From contig CAMDQL010000056.1 of the NCBI GenBank assembly GCA_945905915.1, positions 1-11,300 of the forward strand: a DNA stretch of 11,300 nucleotides, in the 5' to 3' direction. The notes beneath the pieces are model-generated. The model saw only the letters and a list, made by a program, of their open reading frames with translations. It was not told the origin of the DNA and did not search any database. Made by a program: the position numbers and the translations under genes. This document shows, in pieces, positions 1 to 5,918 of this stretch. This DNA is from Flavobacterium psychrophilum. Its GTDB lineage: Bacteria; Bacteroidota; Bacteroidia; Flavobacteriales; Flavobacteriaceae. Position 1 is the first letter of the stretch, and each line of letters opens with the position of its first letter.

Positions 1-142
1 TCTTAAAAACGGATTACTAGAATGGGAAGGTACCAATAAAGAAATCTTCAAAACAGATAATGAAGCGGTTACCGATTTTGTCTACTCCTCTGAATTATTT
101 AAACGCGTTAGAAAAATGTATTTGGAAGACGATGTAAAATAG
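1..142 (+). CDS. C-terminal end of a probable ABC transporter ATP-binding protein (MlaF-like), 5' end outside the window
   Basis: An open frame enters from the left edge (codons from base 2) and stops at TAG 140-142, giving 46 residues. The piece contains LLEWEGTNKEIFKTDN and then DFVYSSELFKRVRKMYLED. The G-x-x-x-W-x-G-x-x-x-E-I pattern followed by an 'FVYSS' helix resembles, from memory, the tail of Bacteroidetes ATPases of phospholipid/cholesterol-type ABC importers, where it follows the catalytic H-loop. None of the diagnostic ATPase motifs (Walker A, signature, Walker B) lie inside the window, so this is recognition by tail alone. If correct, the protein would power lipid movement between the membranes from the cytoplasmic side. 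It is convergent with manC, with one base between the two stop codons. Other ABC ATPase subfamilies are possible. Confidence 0.5.
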   Translation, partial: LKNGLLEWEGTNKEIFKTDNEAVTDFVYSSELFKRVRKMYLEDDVK

Positions 143-167
143 TTTAATTTATTTTAGAAACTATTTT
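136..167. terminator. AT-rich hairpin spanning two convergent stop codons, possible bidirectional terminator
   Basis: AAAATAGTTT (136-145) and AAACTATTTT (158-167) form a perfect 10-bp inverted repeat around a 12-base loop. The left arm holds the TAG of the rightward gene, and the TAA of manC begins inside the same arm. In either direction the second arm ends in four U residues, but there is no longer U-run and the stem has only two G-C pairs. It is the only structure available to separate the two converging transcripts, so a weak bidirectional terminator is a reasonable inference. Confidence 0.4.
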
Positions 168-1196
168 CTTAATGTCTTGTTCCTTACCCTTGGGATAAAT
201 TAACAGAACATCTTCTTTATCAACTATAATATAATCGTTTAAACCATCAATTACAATTAATTTTTTTGAAGCAGTTCTAATAATATTATTTGACGCGTTT
301 TCCAATACAACAGTTGCATTTACAACTGCATTATTGTTTTCGTCCTTGTCTAATTTTTCATGAAGAGAGCCCCAAGTTCCTAAATCATTCCAATCAAAGG
401 AAGCAGGAAGTAAATATACATTTTGAGCTTTTTCGAGTATGGCATAATCAATGGAAATGTTTTCTGCTAACGCATAATTTGCAGTTATAAACGAATGTTC
501 GTCTATTGAATTAAAACTATCTAAACCCGATAAAAACAAATTATTCATTACCGGCTGAAACTTTTCAAAGGCAGCAGTAATAGCTTGTACAGACCAAATA
601 AAAATACCCGCATTCCAAACAAAATTTCCACTTTTTAAAAAAGCCTTTGCCGTTTCATAATCAGGCTTTTCTCTGAATTGGGCTACTTTTTTAATGGATG
701 TTGCCTCTTGATTATATTCAATATATCCAAAACCTGTATTTGGAAAAGTAGGTTGAATTCCAAGTGTCATTAAGGCGTTGTTCTCAGTACAAAAACCAAA
801 CGACTGCTGCAAGTCATTAACAAATGCTGCTTCATCTTCAATCCAATGATCGCTTGGCGCAACCACCATAACAGCATCTGGATTTTGCTTTTGAATTTTA
901 AGTGAAGCGTATAAGATGCAAGGCGCTGTATTTCGCATTGCAGGTTCTAATAAAACTTGTGATTGTGAAACTTGCGGCAACTGTTCTAAAACTAAATCAT
1001 TATATTTTTCATTGGTTAAAATTAAAATATTCTCAATCGGAATTAGTTTTGAAAGCCTTGAAAATGTTTTTTGTATCAAAGTTTCACCAGTTCCTAGCAT
1101 ATCATGAAATTGCTTTGGAAATTCTGTTGTGCTTACTGGCCAAAAACGGGATCCAACACCACCAGCCATCAATATTGCGTAATAATTTTTGTTCAT
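144..1196 (-). CDS. manC: Mannose-1-phosphate guanylyltransferase
   Basis: The enzyme makes GDP-mannose from mannose-1-phosphate and GTP in the cytoplasm, a precursor for capsule, LPS or glycoprotein sugars. The 350-residue protein opens with the nucleotidyltransferase signature AGGVGSRFWPVS at residues 11-22, followed by PKQF (27-30), EPAMRNTAP (84-92), APSDH (113-117, metal-binding Asp116), TGFGYIE (154-160), FREKPD (174-179) and WNAGIF (194-199), all as expected for the family. It is a single-domain form: the C-terminal phosphomannose isomerase cupin of the longer bifunctional enzymes is absent. The start is ATG at 1196, six codons before the signature's first strand. It is last in a leftward group, 40 bases after the SprT-like gene, and probably shares its transcript. 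No polysaccharide cluster is visible beside it. Family assignment is firm; exact sugar specificity is inferred. Confidence 0.93.
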   Translation of the reverse strand: MNKNYYAILMAGGVGSRFWPVSTTEFPKQFHDMLGTGETLIQKTFSRLSKLIPIENILILTNEKYNDLVLEQLPQVSQSQVLLEPAMRNTAPCILYASLKIQKQNPDAVMVVAPSDHWIEDEAAFVNDLQQSFGFCTENNALMTLGIQPTFPNTGFGYIEYNQEATSIKKVAQFREKPDYETAKAFLKSGNFVWNAGIFIWSVQAITAAFEKFQPVMNNLFLSGLDSFNSIDEHSFITANYALAENISIDYAILEKAQNVYLLPASFDWNDLGTWGSLHEKLDKDENNNAVVNATVVLENASNNIIRTASKKLIVIDGLNDYIIVDKEDVLLIYPKGKEQDIKKIVSKIN

Positions 1197-1236
1197 TTAG
1201 CTTTTTAATCTGAAATCGTTATTTTTCATTTTTAAA

Positions 1237-1839
1237 TCAACTCGGCAACAATTCAACTTCTGCATTGGGCTGAAACAAATATAATCGTCCAGAACTAATT
1301 TCCTGACATTCATATCGTTTGACACGCAAAGCAATTTTTTTGAAAATCTTTCCATTATGAATTCTAAAATGACTTCCAAAAGGAATTTCAAAGATATAAT
1401 TTTTATCGGTTTCTTTTTGATCAAACTGCTTTAAGGCAATAGCTAATTTTGCATCGGTATCGCTACTTGCTTTTGGATTTTTAAAATGCTTTGCCAATAA
1501 AGCCAATAATTGGTGAGGAAAAATTTCGGGTCGAATAAAAGGCACCATTAATCGTTGAAAAGTGAGTTTCCATTCCTCTCCATGAGGTTTTATATGACGA
1601 CCATATTTTTCAAAGGCAACTAAATGAGCAATTTCATGAATTAGGGTCATTAAAAATCGGTATTTATTCAAACTAGCATTTACCGTAATCAAATGATAAC
1701 CCTGAGCATCCTTACGATAATCTCCATGACGTGTAATGCGTTCGTTGACAATTTTTAAATGCACATGATTGTCTTTGATTAGCTCAAAACAATGAGTAAC
1801 CGCGTGTTCTGGAAGATATTTTTGTAAAACTTCGCTCAA
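1237..1839 (-). CDS. SprT-like zinc metalloprotein
   Basis: The 200-residue protein carries a zincin motif, HEIAH at residues 68-72, with Glu69 as likely catalytic residue and a third ligand at His86 in KPHGEEW. This HExxH plus downstream H-G-x-x-W pattern is typical of SprT/Spartan-like proteins, including those of Bacteroidetes. The C-terminal part (about 130-200) is basic and ends in a beta-rich segment (RLYLFQP), but it has a single Cys and so no four-Cys zinc ribbon as in E. coli SprT. Eukaryotic Spartan cleaves DNA-protein crosslinks; the bacterial role is poorly established, so no substrate is claimed. The start appears to be TTG at 1839: an in-frame TAA lies immediately before it, and the next in-frame Met (residue 64) is just ahead of HEIAH. 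The gene begins 4 bases after the SDR stop, so translation is probably coupled. Confidence 0.82.
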   Translation of the reverse strand: MSEVLQKYLPEHAVTHCFELIKDNHVHLKIVNERITRHGDYRKDAQGYHLITVNASLNKYRFLMTLIHEIAHLVAFEKYGRHIKPHGEEWKLTFQRLMVPFIRPEIFPHQLLALLAKHFKNPKASSDTDAKLAIALKQFDQKETDKNYIFEIPFGSHFRIHNGKIFKKIALRVKRYECQEISSGRLYLFQPNAEVELLPS

Positions 1840-1843
1840 TTAT

Positions 1844-2521
1844 TTATGGCGTTGAAGATGAAACCTGCAATACTTTTCCGTTATAATATTTGTTTCCCGT
1901 TAAGGCAAAATTAAAAATATAATCTGCCATTTCTTTAGCTGAAATTGGTGCAACATATCCTGGAAACACTTCTTGTAACATTTCGGTATTTACTGCTCCA
2001 AGTGCTAAAACGTTGAAGGCAATACCTTGTGCTGCGTATTCTTCGGCTAATAATTCAGAAAGTGTAATTACAGCTCCTTTACTTGATGAATAAGCGGCTA
2101 ATCCTGCAAATTTCATACTCCCTTGAATGCCTCCAATAGAACTAATTGTTACCACGTGACTTCCTTTTTCCATGAAGGGAATACAAATTTTTGTCAATTC
2201 GGCAACCGCAAAAACATTAACTTTATAAATACTTTGAAATTCTTCTGCAGAAATTTGACCGAAAGGTTTGTGCAGTAAACTTCCTGCATTGTGAATTAAT
2301 ACGGCTACTTTCTTCCAAGTTTGGTTGATAAATTGTTCTACTTGAAGCAATTCTTCTGGATTAGAAATATCGATTGACAAGCACGTTATGTTTTCGTGTT
2401 CAATTAATTCCTTGGGTGTTTTTCGCGAAAGGGCCAAAACCTGATGTCCGGCATTTGCAAATTGTAAGGCCAATTCATATCCAATACCGCGAGAAGTTCC
2501 TGTGATGATGATGTTTTTCAA
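1844..2521 (-). CDS. Short-chain dehydrogenase/reductase (SDR family)
   Basis: A classical NAD(P)-dependent SDR of 225 residues with a Rossmann fold. Visible motifs are the cofactor loop TGTSRGIG (7-14), NAG (78-80), Asn102 in KVN, Ser127/Ser128 before GG, and the catalytic Y144-SSS-K148. An Arg (R33) after the second strand hints at NADP(H) preference, which is inference. The substrate cannot be read from the sequence; members range from 3-oxoacyl-ACP reductases to sugar and pteridine reductases. The start is TTG at 2521. Upstream in the same frame are only ATT and ATA codons before a stop, and the first downstream Met (residue 118) lies far beyond the Rossmann motif. It is the first gene after the pdhC terminator, ahead of the SprT-like gene and manC, and the three are likely one unit. 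I found no convincing promoter box in the short gap. Confidence 0.88.
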   Translation of the reverse strand: MKNIIITGTSRGIGYELALQFANAGHQVLALSRKTPKELIEHENITCLSIDISNPEELLQVEQFINQTWKKVAVLIHNAGSLLHKPFGQISAEEFQSIYKVNVFAVAELTKICIPFMEKGSHVVTISSIGGIQGSMKFAGLAAYSSSKGAVITLSELLAEEYAAQGIAFNVLALGAVNTEMLQEVFPGYVAPISAKEMADYIFNFALTGNKYYNGKVLQVSSSTP

Positions 2522-2554
2522 AATAGTTGCTATTTTTTAGTAAAAATAAGAAAT

Positions 2555-2581
2555 AAAAAAATCCCGAAGAAATTTCGGGAT
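2555..2581 (-). terminator. Intrinsic terminator of the pdhA-pdhC unit
   Basis: ATCCCGAA (2561-2568) and TTCGGGAT (2574-2581) form a perfect 8-bp stem with a 5-base loop. Read on the minus strand, the hairpin is followed by seven T residues (A-run 2555-2561 on the plus strand, the last base also in the stem). It lies 21 bases past the pdhC stop, where a rho-independent terminator is expected. It separates pdhC from the SDR gene, which starts 33 bases further on. Confidence 0.88.
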
Positions 2582-2602
2582 CTTAAAATATTAAATAATC
2601 AT

Positions 2603-4213
2603 TTAAACAAACATTGCAAAAGGGTTTTCCATGAACGCTTTAAACGTTTGTAAGAACTGAGCTCCTGTTGCACCATCCACCGTTCTGTGATCACAAGCTA
2701 AAGTAACGGTCATCGTATTTCCTACCACAATTTGACCTTTTTTAACCACCGGTTTTTCTATAATCGCTCCAACCGATAAAATGGCAGAATTGGGTTGGTT
2801 AATGATTGAAGTGAATGATTGAATTCCAAACATTCCTAAATTTGAAATGGTAAAAGTGCTTCCTTCCATTTCAGCAGGCTGAATTTTTCTAGATTTTGCT
2901 TTTCCTGCTAGGTCTTTTACAGTTGCTCCTATTTGCGTTAAACTCATTTCATCTGTAAATTTCAATACCGGAACCATTAATCCGTCTTCAACTGCAACAG
3001 CAACGCCAATATTTACATGGTGATTAATTACCATAGCATCTTCTCTCCATTGAGAATTTACTTGTGGATGTTTTTTCAATGCCATTGCACTTGCTTTGAT
3101 AACCATGTCGTTAAAAGAAATTTTGGTTTCTGGTAATCCATTAATCATGTTTCTTGAAGCTATTGCATTGTCCATATCCAACTCAATAGTTAAATAATAA
3201 TGTGGTGCTGTAAATTTAGATTCTGATAAACGTTTAGCAATGGTCTTACGCATTTGCGAATTGGTAATTTCTTCTTTAAAGACTTCACCTGTTGGTACAA
3301 ATGGCTTAACATTTGAAAACGAATTAACTCCATCTGCAACAGCATTTGAAAACGATGCTGCTCTAGGTGTAAAGTTTTCCACATCACTTTTTACAATTCT
3401 TCCGTTTTCTCCCGAACCTGAAACTTGTGATAAATTAATTCCTTTGTCGTGTGCAATTTTTTTAGCTAACGGCGAAGCAAAGATTCTATCGGTATTGTTT
3501 GTTGTTTGTTGTTGATTGCCTGTTGTTTCTACTTGAGAAATAGCTTTTTCTTCAACTTTGGGTTCCGAAGTTTCGGAATCAGCGACTGCTCCAACTTTAT
3601 AATTGGCTGCAATTTGTGATATATCTGTTCCTGCTGGACCTAAAATGGCCAAAACAGCATCTACTGGTGCTGAATCGCCTTCTTGGATTCCAATATATAA
3701 TAAAGTTCCTGAATTAAATGATTCAAATTCCATGGTAGCCTTATCGGTTTCAATTTCGGCTAAGATATCTCCTTCTTTTACTGTATCTCCAACTTTTTTT
3801 AACCAAGTTGCGACAGTACCTGTTGTCATCGTGTCTGATAAACGAGGCATCGTAACCACTTTTACATTAGCTGGGAGTTGGGAGCTGGGAGTTGGGAGTT
3901 CTTCTTTAACTTCAACTTTTTCTTCTTTATTTTCAGCAGCAGTTCCTCCACTTAATAAGACAGAAATATCTTCTCCAGATTTTCCAACAATTGCCAATAA
4001 TGAATCTACCGGAGCAGATTGACCTTCTTGAATTCCAATATGCAATAATACACCATCATGAAATGATTCAAATTCCATCGTGGCTTTATCAGTTTCAATT
4101 TCTGCAAGAATATCACCAGTTTTTATTGTGGCCCCAACTTTTTTTAACCAAGTGGCTACAACTCCTTCTGTCATTGTATCACTCAAACGGGGCATAGTTA
4201 TAATTTGTGCCAT
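2603..4213 (-). CDS. pdhC: Pyruvate dehydrogenase E2, dihydrolipoamide acetyltransferase
   Basis: E2 core subunit of pyruvate dehydrogenase, moving the acetyl group from lipoyl-lysine to CoA in the cytoplasm; 536 residues. Two lipoyl domains are present, about 2-78 and 117-193, each with the ETDKATMEFES motif (lipoylated Lys43 and Lys158). The E1/E3-binding domain is at about 243-280 (ASPLAKKIA, GSGENGRI), and the catalytic domain runs from about 310 to the end with DHRTVDG at 508-514 (His509, Asp513). An early catalytic-domain segment reads MRKTIAKRLSESK. The start is ATG at 4213, five bases after pdhA, so the two are surely cotranscribed. The flexible linkers are low in complexity (PTPSSQLP and QQQTTNN), and both are encoded by heptanucleotide tandem repeats. 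The pyruvate substrate is inferred from pdhA next door; E2 proteins of 2-oxoglutarate or branched-chain complexes are related. Confidence 0.95.
   Translation of the reverse strand: MAQIITMPRLSDTMTEGVVATWLKKVGATIKTGDILAEIETDKATMEFESFHDGVLLHIGIQEGQSAPVDSLLAIVGKSGEDISVLLSGGTAAENKEEKVEVKEELPTPSSQLPANVKVVTMPRLSDTMTTGTVATWLKKVGDTVKEGDILAEIETDKATMEFESFNSGTLLYIGIQEGDSAPVDAVLAILGPAGTDISQIAANYKVGAVADSETSEPKVEEKAISQVETTGNQQQTTNNTDRIFASPLAKKIAHDKGINLSQVSGSGENGRIVKSDVENFTPRAASFSNAVADGVNSFSNVKPFVPTGEVFKEEITNSQMRKTIAKRLSESKFTAPHYYLTIELDMDNAIASRNMINGLPETKISFNDMVIKASAMALKKHPQVNSQWREDAMVINHHVNIGVAVAVEDGLMVPVLKFTDEMSLTQIGATVKDLAGKAKSRKIQPAEMEGSTFTISNLGMFGIQSFTSIINQPNSAILSVGAIIEKPVVKKGQIVVGNTMTVTLACDHRTVDGATGAQFLQTFKAFMENPFAMFV
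3498..3514. repeat. Heptanucleotide tandem repeat TTTGTTG in the second pdhC linker
   Basis: Two perfect TTTGTTG units (3498-3504, 3505-3511) are followed by a partial TTG, within a wider T/G-rich stretch from 3494 to 3528. On the coding strand it reads as Gln, Thr and Asn codons (QQQTTNN) in the linker between the second lipoyl domain and the E1/E3-binding domain. Two units are a minimal repeat, so chance is possible. The 7-base unit length matches the other pdhC linker repeat. Confidence 0.55.
3869..3900. repeat. Heptanucleotide tandem repeat GGGAGYT, four units, inside pdhC
   Basis: Four adjacent 7-base units read GGGAGTT (3873-3879), GGGAGCT (3880-3886), GGGAGTT (3887-3893) and GGGAGTT (3894-3900), preceded by a 4-base partial unit AGCT. 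Viewed otherwise, it is a perfect 14-base repeat present 2.3 times. It lies wholly within the coding sequence and encodes the linker LPTPSSQLPA (about residues 106-115) between the two lipoyl domains. Its G-rich composition on the plus strand stands out from the AT-rich surroundings. The unit is not a multiple of three, so gain or loss of one copy would shift the frame. Confidence 0.9.
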
Positions 4214-4218
4214 ATTCT

Positions 4219-5217
4219 TTATAATTTATGAGGTATAAATGGATAATTTGGCTCTTCGTAGACAACATCGTATAACTGACTCACTTCTGGAAACGGAGAT
4301 TCATCAGCAAATTTTTCACATTCAGCGACTAAATCTGAAACTCTTTGATCGATTGCTTCGATTTCGGCATCTGTAGCGTATTTTTTCTCTTTGATAATGT
4401 CTAAAACTTGCGTTATTGGATCAATTTTTCTGTATTCTTCAACCTCATCTTTCGTTCTATACAATTGAGCATCAGACATTGAGTGTCCTCTGTATCGATA
4501 CGTTTTCATTTCAAGAAATGTTGGTCCGTCTCCACGACGTGCTCTTTCAATGGCTTCGTGCATGGCTTCTGCCACTTTAATTGGATTCATTCCATCAACA
4601 GGGCCACATGGCATTTCGTATCCTAAACCTAATTTCCAAATATCGGTATGATTTGCAGTTCTTTCTACTGAAGTTCCCATTGCGTAACCATTGTTTTCAA
4701 CAATAAATACAACTGGTAATTTCCATAACATTGCCATATTAAAGGCTTCGTGCAAAGAACCTTGACGTGCTGCACCATCACCAAAATAGGTTAAAGTTAC
4801 ACCGCCTGTTTCAAAATACTTATCGGCAAAAGCTATTCCTGCTCCTACTGGAATTTGAGCACCTACAATTCCGTGACCACCATAAAAGCCGTGTTCTTTT
4901 GAAAAAATGTGCATAGATCCGCCCATTCCTTTTGAAGTTCCCGTTACCTTTCCATACAATTCAGCCATTACTTTTTTAGGATCAACTCCCATTGCAATTG
5001 GCTGCACGTGGTTTCTATATGCGGTAATCATTTTATCTTTAGACAAATCCATTGCGTGAATGGCTCCAGCAAGTACTGCTTCTTGTCCGTTATATAAATG
5101 CAAAAATCCTCTAACTTTTTGTTGGATGTAAACAGCAGCTAATTTATCTTCAAATTTTCTCCAAAACTGCATGTCTTCATACCACTTAAGGTAAACTTCT
5201 TTGGTTATTGGCTTCAT
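4219..5217 (-). CDS. pdhA: Pyruvate dehydrogenase E1 component, alpha subunit
   Basis: Thiamine-diphosphate-dependent E1 alpha subunit, which with E1 beta decarboxylates pyruvate and reductively acetylates the E2 lipoyl group. The 332-residue protein has the normal family length. It shows YRNH (67-70), the ThDP/Mg motif beginning GDG at 146-148 and closing with ENN at 174-176, and the active-site loop YRYRGHSMSDAQLYR (240-254), corresponding to the loop phosphorylated in the mitochondrial enzyme. Start ATG 5217 puts the first helix (EVYLKWYEDM) at residue 7, as in relatives. It overlaps nothing and is followed after 5 bases by pdhC. The E1 beta gene is not adjacent on either side, so in this genome it must lie elsewhere; this fits my recollection of flavobacteria. 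Pyruvate is the likely substrate; a branched-chain 2-oxoacid E1 is less likely. Confidence 0.95.
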   Translation of the reverse strand: MKPITKEVYLKWYEDMQFWRKFEDKLAAVYIQQKVRGFLHLYNGQEAVLAGAIHAMDLSKDKMITAYRNHVQPIAMGVDPKKVMAELYGKVTGTSKGMGGSMHIFSKEHGFYGGHGIVGAQIPVGAGIAFADKYFETGGVTLTYFGDGAARQGSLHEAFNMAMLWKLPVVFIVENNGYAMGTSVERTANHTDIWKLGLGYEMPCGPVDGMNPIKVAEAMHEAIERARRGDGPTFLEMKTYRYRGHSMSDAQLYRTKDEVEEYRKIDPITQVLDIIKEKKYATDAEIEAIDQRVSDLVAECEKFADESPFPEVSQLYDVVYEEPNYPFIPHKL

Positions 5218-5285
5218 TGTTGTTTGTTTGTTTTTTTTAATTCTATTGATTGTAAATCGTTATATGATTCCAATTTTACGAAAAG

Positions 5286-5293
5286 CAAAAATA
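5286..5293 (-). promoter_or_regulatory. Candidate -7 box for pdhA-pdhC
   Basis: The minus strand reads TATTTTTG from 5293 to 5286, matching the Bacteroidetes TAnnTTTG box. It would place transcription initiation about 60 bases before the pdhA ATG. No TTG is present at the usual distance upstream (a T-rich stretch occupies 5311-5317), and such boxes arise often by chance in AT-rich DNA. It is the best match in the 160-bp gap between cdd and pdhA. Confidence 0.35.
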
Positions 5294-5296
5294 CTA

Positions 5297-5329
5297 CATA
5301 GAATCGTACTGAAAAAATTAAATTCTATG
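5297..5329. repeat. 8-bp inverted repeat in the pdhA leader
   Basis: CATAGAAT (5297-5304) and ATTCTATG (5322-5329) are perfect inverted arms separated by 17 bases. The repeat sits directly upstream of the candidate -7 box, across the region where a -33 element would lie. This position would suit a dimeric regulator binding site, but no regulator is known from the sequence, and a chance palindrome in AT-rich DNA cannot be excluded. Confidence 0.45.
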
Positions 5330-5377
5330 ATTTTTTCGTTTTTTTATATTAAATCGATAAAAAAATTTACGAAATCG

Positions 5378-5857
5378 TTATAGATTATTTTTATCAAAAA
5401 CTAAAGGTAAAATATTTTTTAAAGAATCTGATTTATAAATAGGTCCTTCGGCGCCCATAAATAAAATTTCTATAGGAATATCTTGCTTCATTTCATATTC
5501 TGCAATAGCTTGACGGCAACTTCCACAAGGCGGAATTGGTTCTGTTAGATTTCTATCTTTAGGTGATGCAGTGATAAACATTTGTAGCATTTTTGCGTTT
5601 GGATAAATCGCACCTGCATAATAAATTGCTACGCGTTCAGCACATAGCCCTGATGGATAAGCTGCATTTTCTTGATTTGAACCTTGCACCACTACTCCAT
5701 TGTCTAACAAAATTGCTACGCCAACCGTAAATTTTGAATAAGGCGCATAAGCATTAGCTCTAGCTTCAAAAGCTTGATTCATTAAATTAATTTCTTGTGG
5801 GGACAACTCTTCTTTTGAGAGGATTGAAATCACTGTATTAATGGTTATTTGCTTCAT
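5378..5857 (-). CDS. cdd: Cytidine deaminase
   Basis: A zinc enzyme of pyrimidine salvage that converts cytidine and deoxycytidine to uridine and deoxyuridine in the cytoplasm. With ATG 5857 as start the protein has 159 residues. The zinc and catalytic motif CAE is at 72-74 (Cys72, Glu74) and PCGSC at 110-114 supplies Cys111 and Cys114. The substrate region AYAPYSKFTVG (36-46) and NQENAAYPSG (61-70) are also typical. A longer frame could begin with TTG at 5878, but that codon lies inside the porV terminator stem, and the added residues look like nothing conserved, so ATG 5857 is preferred. The gene begins only 8 bases after the U-run of that terminator, leaving no room for its own promoter outside the porV end. 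It is followed by a 160-base gap before pdhA. Linkage to porV seems positional rather than functional. Confidence 0.94.
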   Translation of the reverse strand: MKQITINTVISILSKEELSPQEINLMNQAFEARANAYAPYSKFTVGVAILLDNGVVVQGSNQENAAYPSGLCAERVAIYYAGAIYPNAKMLQMFITASPKDRNLTEPIPPCGSCRQAIAEYEMKQDIPIEILFMGAEGPIYKSDSLKNILPLVFDKNNL

Positions 5858-5865
5858 ATGTATGG

Positions 5866-5895
5866 AAAAAAAATCCAAATTCTACGAATTTGGAT
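5866..5895 (-). terminator. Intrinsic terminator after porV
   Basis: ATCCAAATTC (5873-5882) and GAATTTGGAT (5886-5895) form a perfect 10-bp stem with a 3-base loop. On the minus strand it is followed by an unbroken T-run (A-run 5866-5873 on the plus strand, the last base within the stem). It begins 23 bases after the porV stop and ends 8 bases before the cdd ATG. The stem is AT-rich (six A-T and four... G-C-containing positions are few), but the long U-run makes it a good terminator. Confidence 0.85.
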
Positions 5896-5918
5896 AGTTA
5901 GCTATATTAATTTTATTT

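Noticed and set aside
1197..1424. 75-residue minus-strand frame between manC and the SprT-like gene
   Set aside because: It overlaps most of the 3' end of the SprT-like gene in another frame and has no recognisable domain; it is a shadow frame.
3240..4197. Plus-strand frames of 68 to 139 residues opposite pdhC
   Set aside because: They lie antisense to strongly conserved E2 domains and mirror the repeated lipoyl sequence; their composition is not protein-like.
3603..4213. Internal duplication of about 350 bases in pdhC as a possible recent repeat
   Set aside because: It reflects the two lipoyl domains normal in E2 proteins; the copies have diverged and the arrangement is common in the family.
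5201..5383. Plus-strand 60-residue frame between pdhA and cdd
   Set aside because: It is a product of low-complexity T-rich intergenic DNA; its start overlaps the 5' end of pdhA and it shows no family features.
5858..5878. Seven-residue N-terminal extension of cdd starting at TTG 5878
   Set aside because: The TTG is inside the stem of the porV terminator, and ATG 5857 gives the family's normal length and N-terminus.
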